A DNA stretch of 64,000 nucleotides from an uncultured Alphaproteobacteria bacterium. GTDB taxonomy: Bacteria; Pseudomonadota; Alphaproteobacteria; HIMB59. The notes below the pieces were generated by a model. It was not told where the DNA came from and searched no databases. It saw only the letters and a program-made list of their open reading frames with translations. The stretch covers positions 434,001 to 498,000 of the forward strand of contig CABZCN010000001.1 in NCBI GenBank assembly GCA_902524245.1, in the 5' to 3' direction. Position numbers and translations under genes: made by a program. This document shows, piece after piece, positions 51,877 to 60,588 of the stretch (the first letter of the stretch is position 1; every line of letters starts with the position of its first letter).

Positions 51877-53133
51877 ATGCATCTAAACGAACTGAAAGAT
51901 AAAAAACCTCAAGAACTATTAGACTATGCTGAGTCTTTAGGGATAGAAAATGCCTCTGGTTTAAAGAAGCAAGACATATATTTTTCTGTTTTGAAGAAAT
52001 TTGCAGAAAAAAATGAAGAAATAATAGGAGAAGGTGTCTTAGAAACAATGCAAGATGGTTTTGGATTTTTGAGATCAGCAAACTCTAATTATCTTCCAGG
52101 ACCAGATGATATATATGTCAGTCCAAATCAAATAAAGAAATATGGTCTTAGAAAAGGTGATACACTTGAGGGACCTATACGACCTCCAAAAGATGGTGAA
52201 AGATACTTTGCTCTTGTAGAAACAAACAAAGTCAATTTCATTGAAATTGCAAAAAATAATAAATTCAAGACCAATTTTGATAATTTGACCCCTCTTTATC
52301 CTGAGAAGAAATTTAATCTAGAAACGGAAAAACCAGATACAGATTTATCATCCAGAATTATAGACATTATTGCACCAGTTGGTGCTGGTCAAAGATCTTT
52401 AATTGTTGCACCTCCAAGGTCAGGTAAAACAGTAATTTTACAAAAAATTGCAAAATCAATTGCAGAAAATTTTCCTGATGTCTATTTAATGGTTCTATTA
52501 ATAGACGAAAGACCGGAGGAAGTTACAGATATGCAACGATCTGTTAAAGGTGAGGTAATTAGTTCAACATTTGATGAGCCAGCTGCAAGACATGTTCAAG
52601 TCGCAGAAATGGTTATTGAGAAAGCTAAAAGACTAGCTGAAAATAAATATGATGTAGTAATTCTCTTAGATTCTATCACAAGATTAGGTAGAGCATACAA
52701 CACGGTTGTGCCATCAAGTGGTAAAGTTTTAACAGGCGGTGTAGATGCTAATGCATTACAAAGACCTAAAAGATTTTTTGGAGCTGCCAGAAACATAGAA
52801 GAAGGCGGTTCGTTAACTATTATTGCAACTGCGTTAATAGAAACAGGTAGCAGAATGGATGAGGTCATCTTTGAAGAATTCAAAGGAACTGGTAATTCAG
52901 AAATTGTCCTCGACAGAAAATTATCTGATAAAAGAACATATCCTGCAATCGATGTTCAAAAGTCAGGTACAAGAAAAGAAGACTTGTTATTAGATGCAGG
53001 TGACCTTCAAAAAGTCTTCATTTTAAGGAAAATTTTATCATCAATGGGTACTGTGGATGCCATGGAATTCCTTCTAGATAAGATGAAAGACTGTAAAACT
53101 AACGAAGAGTTTTTCAGCAGCATGAATCAATAG
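51877..53133 (+). CDS. rho: Transcription termination factor Rho
   Basis: A 418-residue hexameric RNA helicase. It has the N-terminal RNA-binding part ([19 protein letters not shown], then [16 protein letters not shown]), Walker [11 protein letters not shown] near residue 180, Walker [17 protein letters not shown] near 265 and the R/Q-loop region [15 protein letters not shown]. Length is typical. Because few factor-independent terminators are visible in this window, Rho is likely responsible for much of termination (inference). Confidence 0.99.
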   Translation: MHLNELKDKKPQELLDYAESLGIENASGLKKQDIYFSVLKKFAEKNEEIIGEGVLETMQDGFGFLRSANSNYLPGPDDIYVSPNQIKKYGLRKGDTLEGPIRPPKDGERYFALVETNKVNFIEIAKNNKFKTNFDNLTPLYPEKKFNLETEKPDTDLSSRIIDIIAPVGAGQRSLIVAPPRSGKTVILQKIAKSIAENFPDVYLMVLLIDERPEEVTDMQRSVKGEVISSTFDEPAARHVQVAEMVIEKAKRLAENKYDVVILLDSITRLGRAYNTVVPSSGKVLTGGVDANALQRPKRFFGAARNIEEGGSLTIIATALIETGSRMDEVIFEEFKGTGNSEIVLDRKLSDKRTYPAIDVQKSGTRKEDLLLDAGDLQKVFILRKILSSMGTVDAMEFLLDKMKDCKTNEEFFSSMNQ

Positions 53134-53153
53134 TTTAAAATCCAAATAATAAA

Positions 53154-54065
53154 CTAAAACCAATTTATACCTTCATCCTCGCAAAGCTTTTTTAACCTCA
53201 GAGGATAATCAGTTATTATTCCATCAACGCCATATTCAATCATTTTGAACATTTCGTATTTTTCATTAACGGTCCAAACATTCACAGCAAGTCCTTCCTC
53301 ATGAGAAATTTTAACCATATCTTTATTTATATCTTTACTTTTAGGATGCCATGCTTTTCCACCTAATGCTTTGATAAGTCTTGGAAGCTCTCTACTATCG
53401 CTATCGTATAAGGGTATGAAGTCCAACCAAGGTGATTTATTATTGACTATTCCTCTAAGATCAGATGTTAAATAAGCTCTTGAGATCTTGGGATCAATAT
53501 TTTTTATTTCTTTTAAAACTCTCCAATCAAAAGACGAGTAGATTACTTTATATTTCAAATCTGTTTTATTAACTTCATCAACTATTAATCTAGCCATTAC
53601 ATTTGGAGGGGGTGTTAAGTTTTTTTCAACAGGCGTTGATTTAATTTCTAAATTAATTATTAAATTATCTGAAATATTATTTGATGTTAATTCAAGTAGA
53701 TCAGACAACTTTGGAATATTTTTTTCACCTAAAATTTTCTGATTTTTAAATCTCTTTCCGTACTTAGATTTTTTATCAATTGACCCAATTTTAAATCTAA
53801 AAAGTTGCTCATAAGTTAAATCGAAAATTTTGATATCGTCATCTTCAATCCAATTTCCTTTGCTATCTTTTGTGAGCGCCGGGTTTAATCTAAAATCATG
53901 ATTTACGGCTGGCACTAAGTCTTTAGTAAGTAAAGTGTCAGTTTCGTATGCTGTAATTTTATTCTCAAATAAAAACTCAAAACTATCAAGTGTATTTTCT
54001 GGTAAATCGCCCCTCGCCCCCCTGTGTCCATAAATTTTAATATGATTTGGTCTAGTTAATATCAT
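53154..54065 (-). CDS. Glycerophosphodiester phosphodiesterase
   Basis: A 303-residue GDPD-family enzyme that splits glycerophosphodiesters to glycerol 3-phosphate and an alcohol. The catalytic start is IYGHRGARGDLPENTLDSF, with the metal glutamate and aspartate in AYETDTLLTKD and the second histidine in VNHDFRLNP. The C-terminal WTVNEKYEMFKMIEYGVDGI and TDYPLRL are typical. No signal peptide is seen, so a cytoplasmic location is likely. Confidence 0.93.
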   Translation of the reverse strand: MILTRPNHIKIYGHRGARGDLPENTLDSFEFLFENKITAYETDTLLTKDLVPAVNHDFRLNPALTKDSKGNWIEDDDIKIFDLTYEQLFRFKIGSIDKKSKYGKRFKNQKILGEKNIPKLSDLLELTSNNISDNLIINLEIKSTPVEKNLTPPPNVMARLIVDEVNKTDLKYKVIYSSFDWRVLKEIKNIDPKISRAYLTSDLRGIVNNKSPWLDFIPLYDSDSRELPRLIKALGGKAWHPKSKDINKDMVKISHEEGLAVNVWTVNEKYEMFKMIEYGVDGIITDYPLRLKKLCEDEGINWF

Positions 54066-54131
54066 TTGACTGTGCTTTTTATTTTTTTCATTGGTAGACT
54101 AGAATTATTATAAACTTATAATAATCAAGTT

Positions 54132-55457
54132 TTGTTTAAGTCTGGAACAATATATTCAAACTTTACTCCTTTAGTGAAGGCCCCAGTTATTGGTTATAGA
54201 ATTTCTGGAGATGACGTTTTGAATATCTTAAAGAAAATCACTAAAAAAAATTTTTCTAAAGATCACTCATTAATCCGAATTGTTAAAATTTATCAAAAAG
54301 ATAAGTCCATATTGGATGAGTGTAGTGTGGTATATTTTAAATCTCCCAATTCCTTTACTGGAGAGGATGTCTGTGAAATTTTTTTACACGGCTCAACACT
54401 TATAGCCAGTCAATTTGAGCAGCTATTAAAGGATCTAAAAGTTCCAGGCTTACGATTGGCAAAAAATGGAGAGTTCTCTTACAGGTCTGTTCTAAATAGA
54501 AAGAATTCTCTTAAACAAGCTAAGGCTATTAATGGAATAATTTCCAATGAGAGTTTTTCAGGCTTAGAGTATAACAAAAGACTACTTTTTGAGGGGGATA
54601 TTGTTAGTGGCCTTGTTCCTTTAAGAGAGGAGGTAATAAATTTATTCTCAGAAATAACTGCATCGATTGACTTCGTTGACGACGAGGACTTTAATTTTAA
54701 TCAAATAAAGAAAAAGATAAGAAAATTTTTCACTAATTGTAATAATTTATTACATAAAAATAGAACAAATATAGAACAAAAAAATATATGTAGAATTATG
54801 TTGGTAGGTCAAGTAAATGTTGGTAAGTCTACTCTATTTAACAAAATTATTGATAAAGATAGAGCAATTGTCACAAATATCAAAGGTACTACAAGGGATA
54901 TTCTCTCAAATGAGTTTATAATTGATAGTAATCGGTTTGAAATCTTCGATACCGCAGGGCAAAGATCTAAACAAGGTAAAATAGAAAAATATGGCTATAA
55001 AAAAGCACAGAAAATATCGATGGAAATTGACCATTTTTTTGTTCTTATCGATAAAAATACTAAAAAATCCGATATATCAACACTTCTCAAGGATTTCATA
55101 ATACATAAGAATTATAGTTTAATTGAGACAAAATCTGATATATATAAATATAAAACAGATAATATCAAAATAAACCATAGTCTAGACAGGGATAAAATAT
55201 ACCAGAAATTAAAATTATCTTCGATTCATCAAAGATATGTAAAAAATAATAATAAAATGATCGATCTAAATTTAGAAGAAATCGAGTTTTTGGCAAGAGT
55301 GTTAGAATATGAACACGATATTGCTAAGGAAAAGGATATTTTGATCATAGCCCAGCTAATGAGAAATATATTAGATGATTTTTCCTATGAATTTGGTTAT
55401 ATTAACAACGAAGATGTTTATGATAGAGTTTTTAGCAAATTTTGCATAGGGAAGTAG
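54132..55457 (+). CDS. mnmE: tRNA modification GTPase MnmE
   Basis: MnmE with MnmG makes the cmnm5 modification of wobble uridines. The 441-residue protein starts at TTG 54132, with SGTIYSNFTPLVKAPVIGYR, an N-terminal folate-binding domain, helical domain and an inserted G domain: P-loop GQVNVGKSTLFN (near residue 228), TRDILSNEFI and DTAGQR. The C-terminal catalytic motif FCIGK is intact at the end. It is divergent from the GDPD gene and followed one base later by mnmG. Confidence 0.95.
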   Translation: MFKSGTIYSNFTPLVKAPVIGYRISGDDVLNILKKITKKNFSKDHSLIRIVKIYQKDKSILDECSVVYFKSPNSFTGEDVCEIFLHGSTLIASQFEQLLKDLKVPGLRLAKNGEFSYRSVLNRKNSLKQAKAINGIISNESFSGLEYNKRLLFEGDIVSGLVPLREEVINLFSEITASIDFVDDEDFNFNQIKKKIRKFFTNCNNLLHKNRTNIEQKNICRIMLVGQVNVGKSTLFNKIIDKDRAIVTNIKGTTRDILSNEFIIDSNRFEIFDTAGQRSKQGKIEKYGYKKAQKISMEIDHFFVLIDKNTKKSDISTLLKDFIIHKNYSLIETKSDIYKYKTDNIKINHSLDRDKIYQKLKLSSIHQRYVKNNNKMIDLNLEEIEFLARVLEYEHDIAKEKDILIIAQLMRNILDDFSYEFGYINNEDVYDRVFSKFCIGK

Positions 55458-55458
55458 A

Positions 55459-57315
55459 TTGTTTCACGTGGAACATTATGATGTTGTAGTTATTGGTGCT
55501 GGTCATGCTGGAATAGAAGCAGCTAATATTTCTGACAAATATGGCCTAAAAACAGCACTTATAACAAAAAATCACTCAGATTTGGGCAAATTATCATGCA
55601 ATCCTAGTATTGGAGGAGTTGGTAAGACACATATAGCAAGTGAAGTTGACATTTTAGGGGGTGTAATTTGTAAAATTGGTGACAAATCAGCAATACATTA
55701 CAGAGTATTAAATCTTTCTAAAGGGCCAGCAGTATGGGGCGTAAGAGCACAAATTGATAGAGATTTATACTCTCAAAACATAAAAAAATTTATTAAATCT
55801 TCTAAAATTAATCTTATTGAAGACGAAGCTATTAATATATTAGAAAAAAATAATAAAATTATAGGTGTTGAACTGTCTAATATTGGAAAAATAAAATCAA
55901 AGTCAGTTATTCTCACAACAGGAACCTTTCTCAATGGAAAGATTTATTTCGGCAATGAGTCGCAAGAAGCAGGTAGAATAGGAAATAGCTCTTCAAAATT
56001 TCTTGCAAAGTTTATTAACAATAACTTTAAAACAATGAGGTTGAAAACAGGAACACCTCCCAGAATTTATGCTCAATCTATTAATTATGATGTTTTAGAA
56101 CCTCAGATATCTGAAAACAATGGTATTTTTTTATCCTATTTTACAAAACAAAATACGAACAAAAAAATTAATTGTTTCATTACCAAAACTAATAACAAGA
56201 CCCATAAAATAATCAGAGATAATCTTGATAAGTCTGCGATGTACTCAGGTATGATTAAATCTCAAGGTGTGAGGTACTGCCCTTCAATTGAAGATAAAAT
56301 AACAAAGTTTGGAGATAGAAACGGTCACAATATTTTTTTAGAACCAGAGGGCTTAAATTCTGATCTTGTATATCCAAACGGTATATCAAATTCTTTAGAT
56401 AAAAAAATCCAACTAAAATTTTTACGGTCAATAAAAGGTTTAGAAAAATGTGAAGTAAATCAATTTGGATACGCAGTTGAGTATGACTCTGTTGACCCTA
56501 GGGAATTAAAAAATAATTTTGAAACAAAAAAAATAGAAAACTTTTTTTTAGCAGGACAAATAAATGGAACAACAGGATACGAAGAGGCAGCAGGGCAGGG
56601 TGTCTATGCCGCTATTCATGCAGCAATAAAAATAAAAAAAATAAAATTCAACACAAAGGTTTTTGAGAGAGATAACAGTTATATTGGTGTCCTAGTTGAT
56701 GACCTAACAAAACTTGGAGTGACAGAGCCATATCGAATGTTCACATCAAGAGCAGAAAATAGGTTAAAGCTTAGAACTGATAATTCTTATGAACGATTTT
56801 CAACAATCATCACCTCTAAAGCTTTCAACAAAACTGAATATTCTTTAATTTCAAAAAATATAATTAATGAAAAAAAAATATTGGACCAATTAAAAAAACT
56901 AAAATATTCACCTAATGATTTAATGAAAAAAAATATTAAAGTCAAAAAAGATGGCAAAGTAAGAAATGGGTTCGAAGTTCTAAAATTCTTAGATCTCTCT
57001 CCAGAAAATTTTAAACAATTCTTCAATATAAAAATAAGCCAAAAATTATTAACTAAAATATATTTTGACTCAAAGTACGATGTTTTTTATGAGAGAGAAA
57101 GAAAGTCATTTGACCAACTGAGTAAGAATAAAAATATGAAGTTGACGAATATTGATTTTAATAAGATCCCTTCTTTATCTAAAGAAATTCTTGAAAAATT
57201 AAATAAACACAAACCTGAAAATTTATATGATGCTGGTAAAATATCAGGTATTACGCCTAGTGCACTTTTTCAAATAGTTAAACACAAAAAAGTTAAGGGA
57301 ACAAAAGTTGCTTAA
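55459..57315 (+). CDS. mnmG: tRNA uridine 5-carboxymethylaminomethyl modification enzyme MnmG
   Basis: The FAD-binding partner of MnmE, 618 residues. The FAD motif is VVVIGAGHAGIEAANI, followed by LGKLSCNPSIGGVGKTH, TGTFLNGKIYFG, RLKTGTPPRI and GQINGTTGYEEAAGQG. The start codon is TTG at 55459 (MFHVEHYDVV), or GTG at 55468. Both lie in a parS site, and the encoded FHVEH is simply parS translated. Confidence 0.97.
   Translation: MFHVEHYDVVVIGAGHAGIEAANISDKYGLKTALITKNHSDLGKLSCNPSIGGVGKTHIASEVDILGGVICKIGDKSAIHYRVLNLSKGPAVWGVRAQIDRDLYSQNIKKFIKSSKINLIEDEAINILEKNNKIIGVELSNIGKIKSKSVILTTGTFLNGKIYFGNESQEAGRIGNSSSKFLAKFINNNFKTMRLKTGTPPRIYAQSINYDVLEPQISENNGIFLSYFTKQNTNKKINCFITKTNNKTHKIIRDNLDKSAMYSGMIKSQGVRYCPSIEDKITKFGDRNGHNIFLEPEGLNSDLVYPNGISNSLDKKIQLKFLRSIKGLEKCEVNQFGYAVEYDSVDPRELKNNFETKKIENFFLAGQINGTTGYEEAAGQGVYAAIHAAIKIKKIKFNTKVFERDNSYIGVLVDDLTKLGVTEPYRMFTSRAENRLKLRTDNSYERFSTIITSKAFNKTEYSLISKNIINEKKILDQLKKLKYSPNDLMKKNIKVKKDGKVRNGFEVLKFLDLSPENFKQFFNIKISQKLLTKIYFDSKYDVFYERERKSFDQLSKNKNMKLTNIDFNKIPSLSKEILEKLNKHKPENLYDAGKISGITPSALFQIVKHKKVKGTKVA
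55460..55475. promoter_or_regulatory. parS: parS site for ParB, over the mnmG start
   Basis: TGTTTCACGTGGAACA matches the 16-base parS consensus recognised by ParB in Alphaproteobacteria and other bacteria, with the CACGTG core and one mismatch of symmetry. It covers codons 1-6 of mnmG and is 3.2 kb before parB. No other copy was seen in the window. Confidence 0.92.
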
Positions 57316-57913
57316 TGAAAAATTAGTAAAGTTTTGCAATAACAATTTTGACAATGGAAAGTTAATTTTAGACAAACTTTTTGAATATAAAAAAATATTA
57401 ATTAAAGAAAACGAGTCTATGAACTTAATTGGTAAAAGCACAATAGATGATTTAGACGAGAGACACCTTTTAGATTGCATACAGATAGTTAAGTACTTAC
57501 CACATCATGAAAAATCCTTTATGGATATAGGTACAGGTGCTGGACTCCCAGGGATAATATTATCAATTATAGGTTGTAAAAACCTTCATTTAGTTGAGAA
57601 ATCGCCAAAAAAATCTCTTTTTTTGGAAAATTGTAAGTTGCAACTAGATTTAGATTATCATGTACACAATAAATCTATAACGGAAATATCGGACCTTAGT
57701 GTTGATTGTATAACAGCGCGTGCTTTTGCTTCAATTGAAAAAATTATAACTATGACTAAGAATATTATAAATAAAAAAACAAAGTTCATACTACTAAAAG
57801 GAAGATCTTACTTAACAGAACTTAAATCAATTAACCCACAAAAGTATTTTTTGGAGACATATCCAAGTATTACTTCAGATGAATCTAGGATAATAATTAT
57901 GGTTACTAAATGA
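57308..57913 (+). CDS. rsmG: 16S rRNA (guanine527-N7)-methyltransferase
   Basis: RsmG (GidB) methylates G527 of 16S rRNA. The 201-residue protein has the S-adenosylmethionine motif MDIGTGAGLPGIILSI near residue 75, LVEKSPKKSLFL and ITARAFASIEKI. The start is TTG at 57308, overlapping the mnmG end by eight bases. It overlaps parA by four bases. Confidence 0.96.
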   Translation: MLNEKLVKFCNNNFDNGKLILDKLFEYKKILIKENESMNLIGKSTIDDLDERHLLDCIQIVKYLPHHEKSFMDIGTGAGLPGIILSIIGCKNLHLVEKSPKKSLFLENCKLQLDLDYHVHNKSITEISDLSVDCITARAFASIEKIITMTKNIINKKTKFILLKGRSYLTELKSINPQKYFLETYPSITSDESRIIIMVTK

Positions 57914-58677
57914 TCATTACTATAGCTAACCAAAAAGGAGGTGTTGGTAAAACTACCACAGTTGTAAATTTAGCAACTGCTTTAGCTTCAATTAATAAAA
58001 ACGTTTTGGTTGTTGACATGGATCCCCAATACAACTCATCTATGTCTTTTAATGCTTACGATGCTAATAGGTCAATTTATAAAGTTTTCAGTAATGAGAC
58101 TGATATAAACAATATTATACAAAAATCTCTGATTCCAAAATTAGATGTTATTTCTGCATGCGAAGATTTGGCCGCAGCAGAATATGAGCTTGCCGATGAT
58201 GAAAATAGAAACTATTTGCTAAAAAAATATATTGACAACATTTCTAAAAGTTATGACTATATTTTCATTGATACACCTCCAACACTAGGATTACTTACAA
58301 TAAGCTCCTTGACTGCTAGTAATGAAGTTCTTATCCCAGTACAATGTGAATTTTTTGCATTAGAAGGTTTATCAAAGCTCATAAAAACTATAGAAATTGT
58401 AAAATCAAATTTAAATATTAACTTAAAATTAAATGGAATTATTTTAACAATGTATGACAAAAGAAACTCTCTCTCATCTTTAATTGAAAAAGAGGCAAGG
58501 GAATACTTTGATATGAACGTATACAAATTTAATGTACCTAGAAATGTAACCCTCTCTGAAGCACCTAGTCATGGTTTACCAGCCATTATATATGATCTTA
58601 GGTGTGCAGGCTCACAAGCTTACATTGCACTAGCTAAAGAATTTCTAGAAAGGATTGCCATAGATGGTAACAAATAA
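57910..58677 (+). CDS. parA: Chromosome partitioning ATPase ParA
   Basis: A 255-residue deviant Walker ATPase that drives origin segregation. The P-loop is ANQKGGVGKTTTVVNLA at residues 5-21, then VVDMDPQYNS, FIDTPPTLG and IPVQCEFFALEGLS. It overlaps rsmG by four bases and parB by 14. Confidence 0.98.
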   Translation: MIITIANQKGGVGKTTTVVNLATALASINKNVLVVDMDPQYNSSMSFNAYDANRSIYKVFSNETDINNIIQKSLIPKLDVISACEDLAAAEYELADDENRNYLLKKYIDNISKSYDYIFIDTPPTLGLLTISSLTASNEVLIPVQCEFFALEGLSKLIKTIEIVKSNLNINLKLNGIILTMYDKRNSLSSLIEKEAREYFDMNVYKFNVPRNVTLSEAPSHGLPAIIYDLRCAGSQAYIALAKEFLERIAIDGNK

Positions 58678-59497
58678 AAAATTAGGAAAAGGACTTTCCT
58701 CACTTCTTGGAAATAAAAAAGAAGATCTCTCAATAAATGTAAAAGATGACAAGGGACTATTGCTTGTTTCAATAGAGAAAATATTTAGAGATGAAAACCA
58801 GCCACGAAAAGAATTTGACCAAGAGAAAATAAATGAATTAGCACAGTCAATTAAAAAAAATGGTTTAATTCAGCCACTAATTTTGACTCAAAGAAACTAT
58901 GATACTTATACTCTTGTTGCAGGAGAGCGTAGATGGAGGGCTGCTCAAATTGCAGAGTTGAAAATATTACCATCTCTCTTATTGCCCAAAGACCTTGATA
59001 AAGATGAAATATCATTAATTGAAAATATTCAAAGAGAGGATCTCAAGATTTCCGAAGAGGCCCAAGCATATCAAAGATTAATTGATAAAAATAATTATAC
59101 ACATGAAAATCTGGCACAAATAGTTGGAAAAAGTAGATCTCATATAACAAACCTTTTAAGAATTTTAAATTTAGACAAATACTTTTTAGGTCTTCTAAAC
59201 AAAGGAATTATAACAATGGGTCATGCCAGAGCCTTAATTGGAAAAACACCAGGCAACTTTGATGAAAAAACACTATCCTTCATTTCTTCTGGCAAAATTT
59301 CAGTAAGAGACTTAGAGAAAAATAAAAGAAATGTTTCAAATCTGGAGCCAAACCTTATTCAGGAAGAAAAAAATTTAAGTTCTATAATAGGCTTTAAAAC
59401 TAAAATTACATATACTAAGAGCGGAAAAGGCAACATTAAAATATTCTATGAAAATTTAGAGCAATATAATTTTCTAATTAATAAGCTAAAAAATTAA
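58664..59497 (+). CDS. parB: Chromosome partitioning protein ParB
   Basis: ParB binds parS and spreads as a CTP-dependent clamp. The 277-residue protein starts with KKLGKGLSSLLG, which contacts ParA in related proteins. The CTP-binding motif GERRWRAAQIAEL is near residue 88, with IENIQREDLKISEEAQAY and the parS-reading helix-turn-helix VGKSRSHITNLLRIL. The parS site is 3.2 kb upstream. Its end overlaps the convergent holA-like gene by 20 bases. Confidence 0.98.
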   Translation: MVTNKKLGKGLSSLLGNKKEDLSINVKDDKGLLLVSIEKIFRDENQPRKEFDQEKINELAQSIKKNGLIQPLILTQRNYDTYTLVAGERRWRAAQIAELKILPSLLLPKDLDKDEISLIENIQREDLKISEEAQAYQRLIDKNNYTHENLAQIVGKSRSHITNLLRILNLDKYFLGLLNKGIITMGHARALIGKTPGNFDEKTLSFISSGKISVRDLEKNKRNVSNLEPNLIQEEKNLSSIIGFKTKITYTKSGKGNIKIFYENLEQYNFLINKLKN

Positions 59498-60110
59498 ATT
59501 TTTTATACATAGCCTCATTCTTAATCTTAGAAAATAATTCTTTAATATCAATTTTTGATTTTCTTAATGAAAATATATCTTTTCTAATTTCCAATATTAA
59601 GTTATTTAGAGCTTTGTTTTTAGCATCTGCTATGTAGCCAGATTTATTAACTTTGTACTTCGTTGCCTCAGATAACGTGAAATACGGTAATGAAACACAA
59701 TAGTTTATAAGGCTTTCATCATTAATTTTGTAAACATTTTTTAAAAAATAAGTTATATCCTTTTCATATTGGTATCCATTTATTACTAAAAATTTTTTTT
59801 GAAATTTTTTAAAATTTTTATAGTCGGAAATAATAATTTTTTGATATTTACTATTTGATAGATCTTCAATTTTTTTACTGTTGGTTGAATAACAAAGTAA
59901 AATTTTTTTTTCTTGAAACATATCATTTGAAGAGTTAAAAAAATCAGTACTTGTGTTTTTTTCAATTTTTACTTTATAAATTGAGGAGATTTCATCTAAT
60001 AATAATTCATAAAAACAACCAATTTCCTCACTTACCTGGTTTATTAGTAATATCTTATTTTCATCTTTAGAAAAAAAATGTTTGATTATTTCTATATTAT
60101 TTTTGTTCAT
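59478..60110 (-). CDS. Short HolA-like protein (DNA polymerase III delta-type), degenerate
   Basis: About 210 residues, starting at ATG 60110 or GTG 60113. In Alphaproteobacteria the gene between lptE and parB encodes HolA, the delta subunit that opens the sliding clamp; HolA usually has about 330-350 residues. Here the central YQYEKDITYFLKNVYKINDE and the lysine-rich ends are compatible with the delta helical region, but the AAA+ core is short and no motif is certain. The assignment rests mainly on position. It overlaps lptE by 14-17 bases. Confidence 0.5.
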   Translation of the reverse strand: MNKNNIEIIKHFFSKDENKILLINQVSEEIGCFYELLLDEISSIYKVKIEKNTSTDFFNSSNDMFQEKKILLCYSTNSKKIEDLSNSKYQKIIISDYKNFKKFQKKFLVINGYQYEKDITYFLKNVYKINDESLINYCVSLPYFTLSEATKYKVNKSGYIADAKNKALNNLILEIRKDIFSLRKSKIDIKELFSKIKNEAMYKKFNFLAY

Positions 60111-60588
60111 CACAAACTAATTTTTCTTCAGAAAGGCTATTTACAAATTTCTTAACTAAATATTCAGTATTTTTAATTTTAATTTCTTCAACAGCAGTAT
60201 TGTTGCTAATAAACTGATCACTTAATGCTAACACATAAAACTGAGAAACTGTCTCACTATTAGAGTATGTGATACAATTTAATTCTTTATTAAAGATTTT
60301 TACATTTAACGAGCTATCTACCCTTTCACGATCTGATGTATTGTCAATATTAGTAATATATAGATCTTGGGTGTGAGAAATATTTGCTTGGATTTCATAC
60401 TCTGAATTTTTATCAAACATTCCAAAATTATTTAAGTGACTTTTTAGCTGATTAGATAAAACTAATCCGTCGTACTCTCCACCTATATAAGCAACAGATA
60501 GTTTAAAATTAAAGTTCTCAGTATTACTTACACATGAAATAAGGGATACATTAATTAACAATAATATTAATAATTTTATCTTGGACAT
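60097..60588 (-). CDS. lptE: LPS-assembly lipoprotein LptE-like
   Basis: A 163-residue lipoprotein (lipobox LINVSLISC, cysteine near residue 19). LptE forms the outer-membrane plug with LptD that inserts LPS. The family pattern is weak: [20 protein letters not shown] and [18 protein letters not shown]. Position between leuS and the holA-like gene is the usual one for LptE in Alphaproteobacteria and is the main support. It overlaps leuS by 38 bases. Confidence 0.7.
   Translation of the reverse strand: MSKIKLLILLLINVSLISCVSNTENFNFKLSVAYIGGEYDGLVLSNQLKSHLNNFGMFDKNSEYEIQANISHTQDLYITNIDNTSDRERVDSSLNVKIFNKELNCITYSNSETVSQFYVLALSDQFISNNTAVEEIKIKNTEYLVKKFVNSLSEEKLVCDEQK

Noticed and set aside
53131-53156. 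Hairpin TAGTTTA/TAAACTA after rho as a terminator
   Set aside because: Stem is all AT except one pair and there is no T run; too weak to report.
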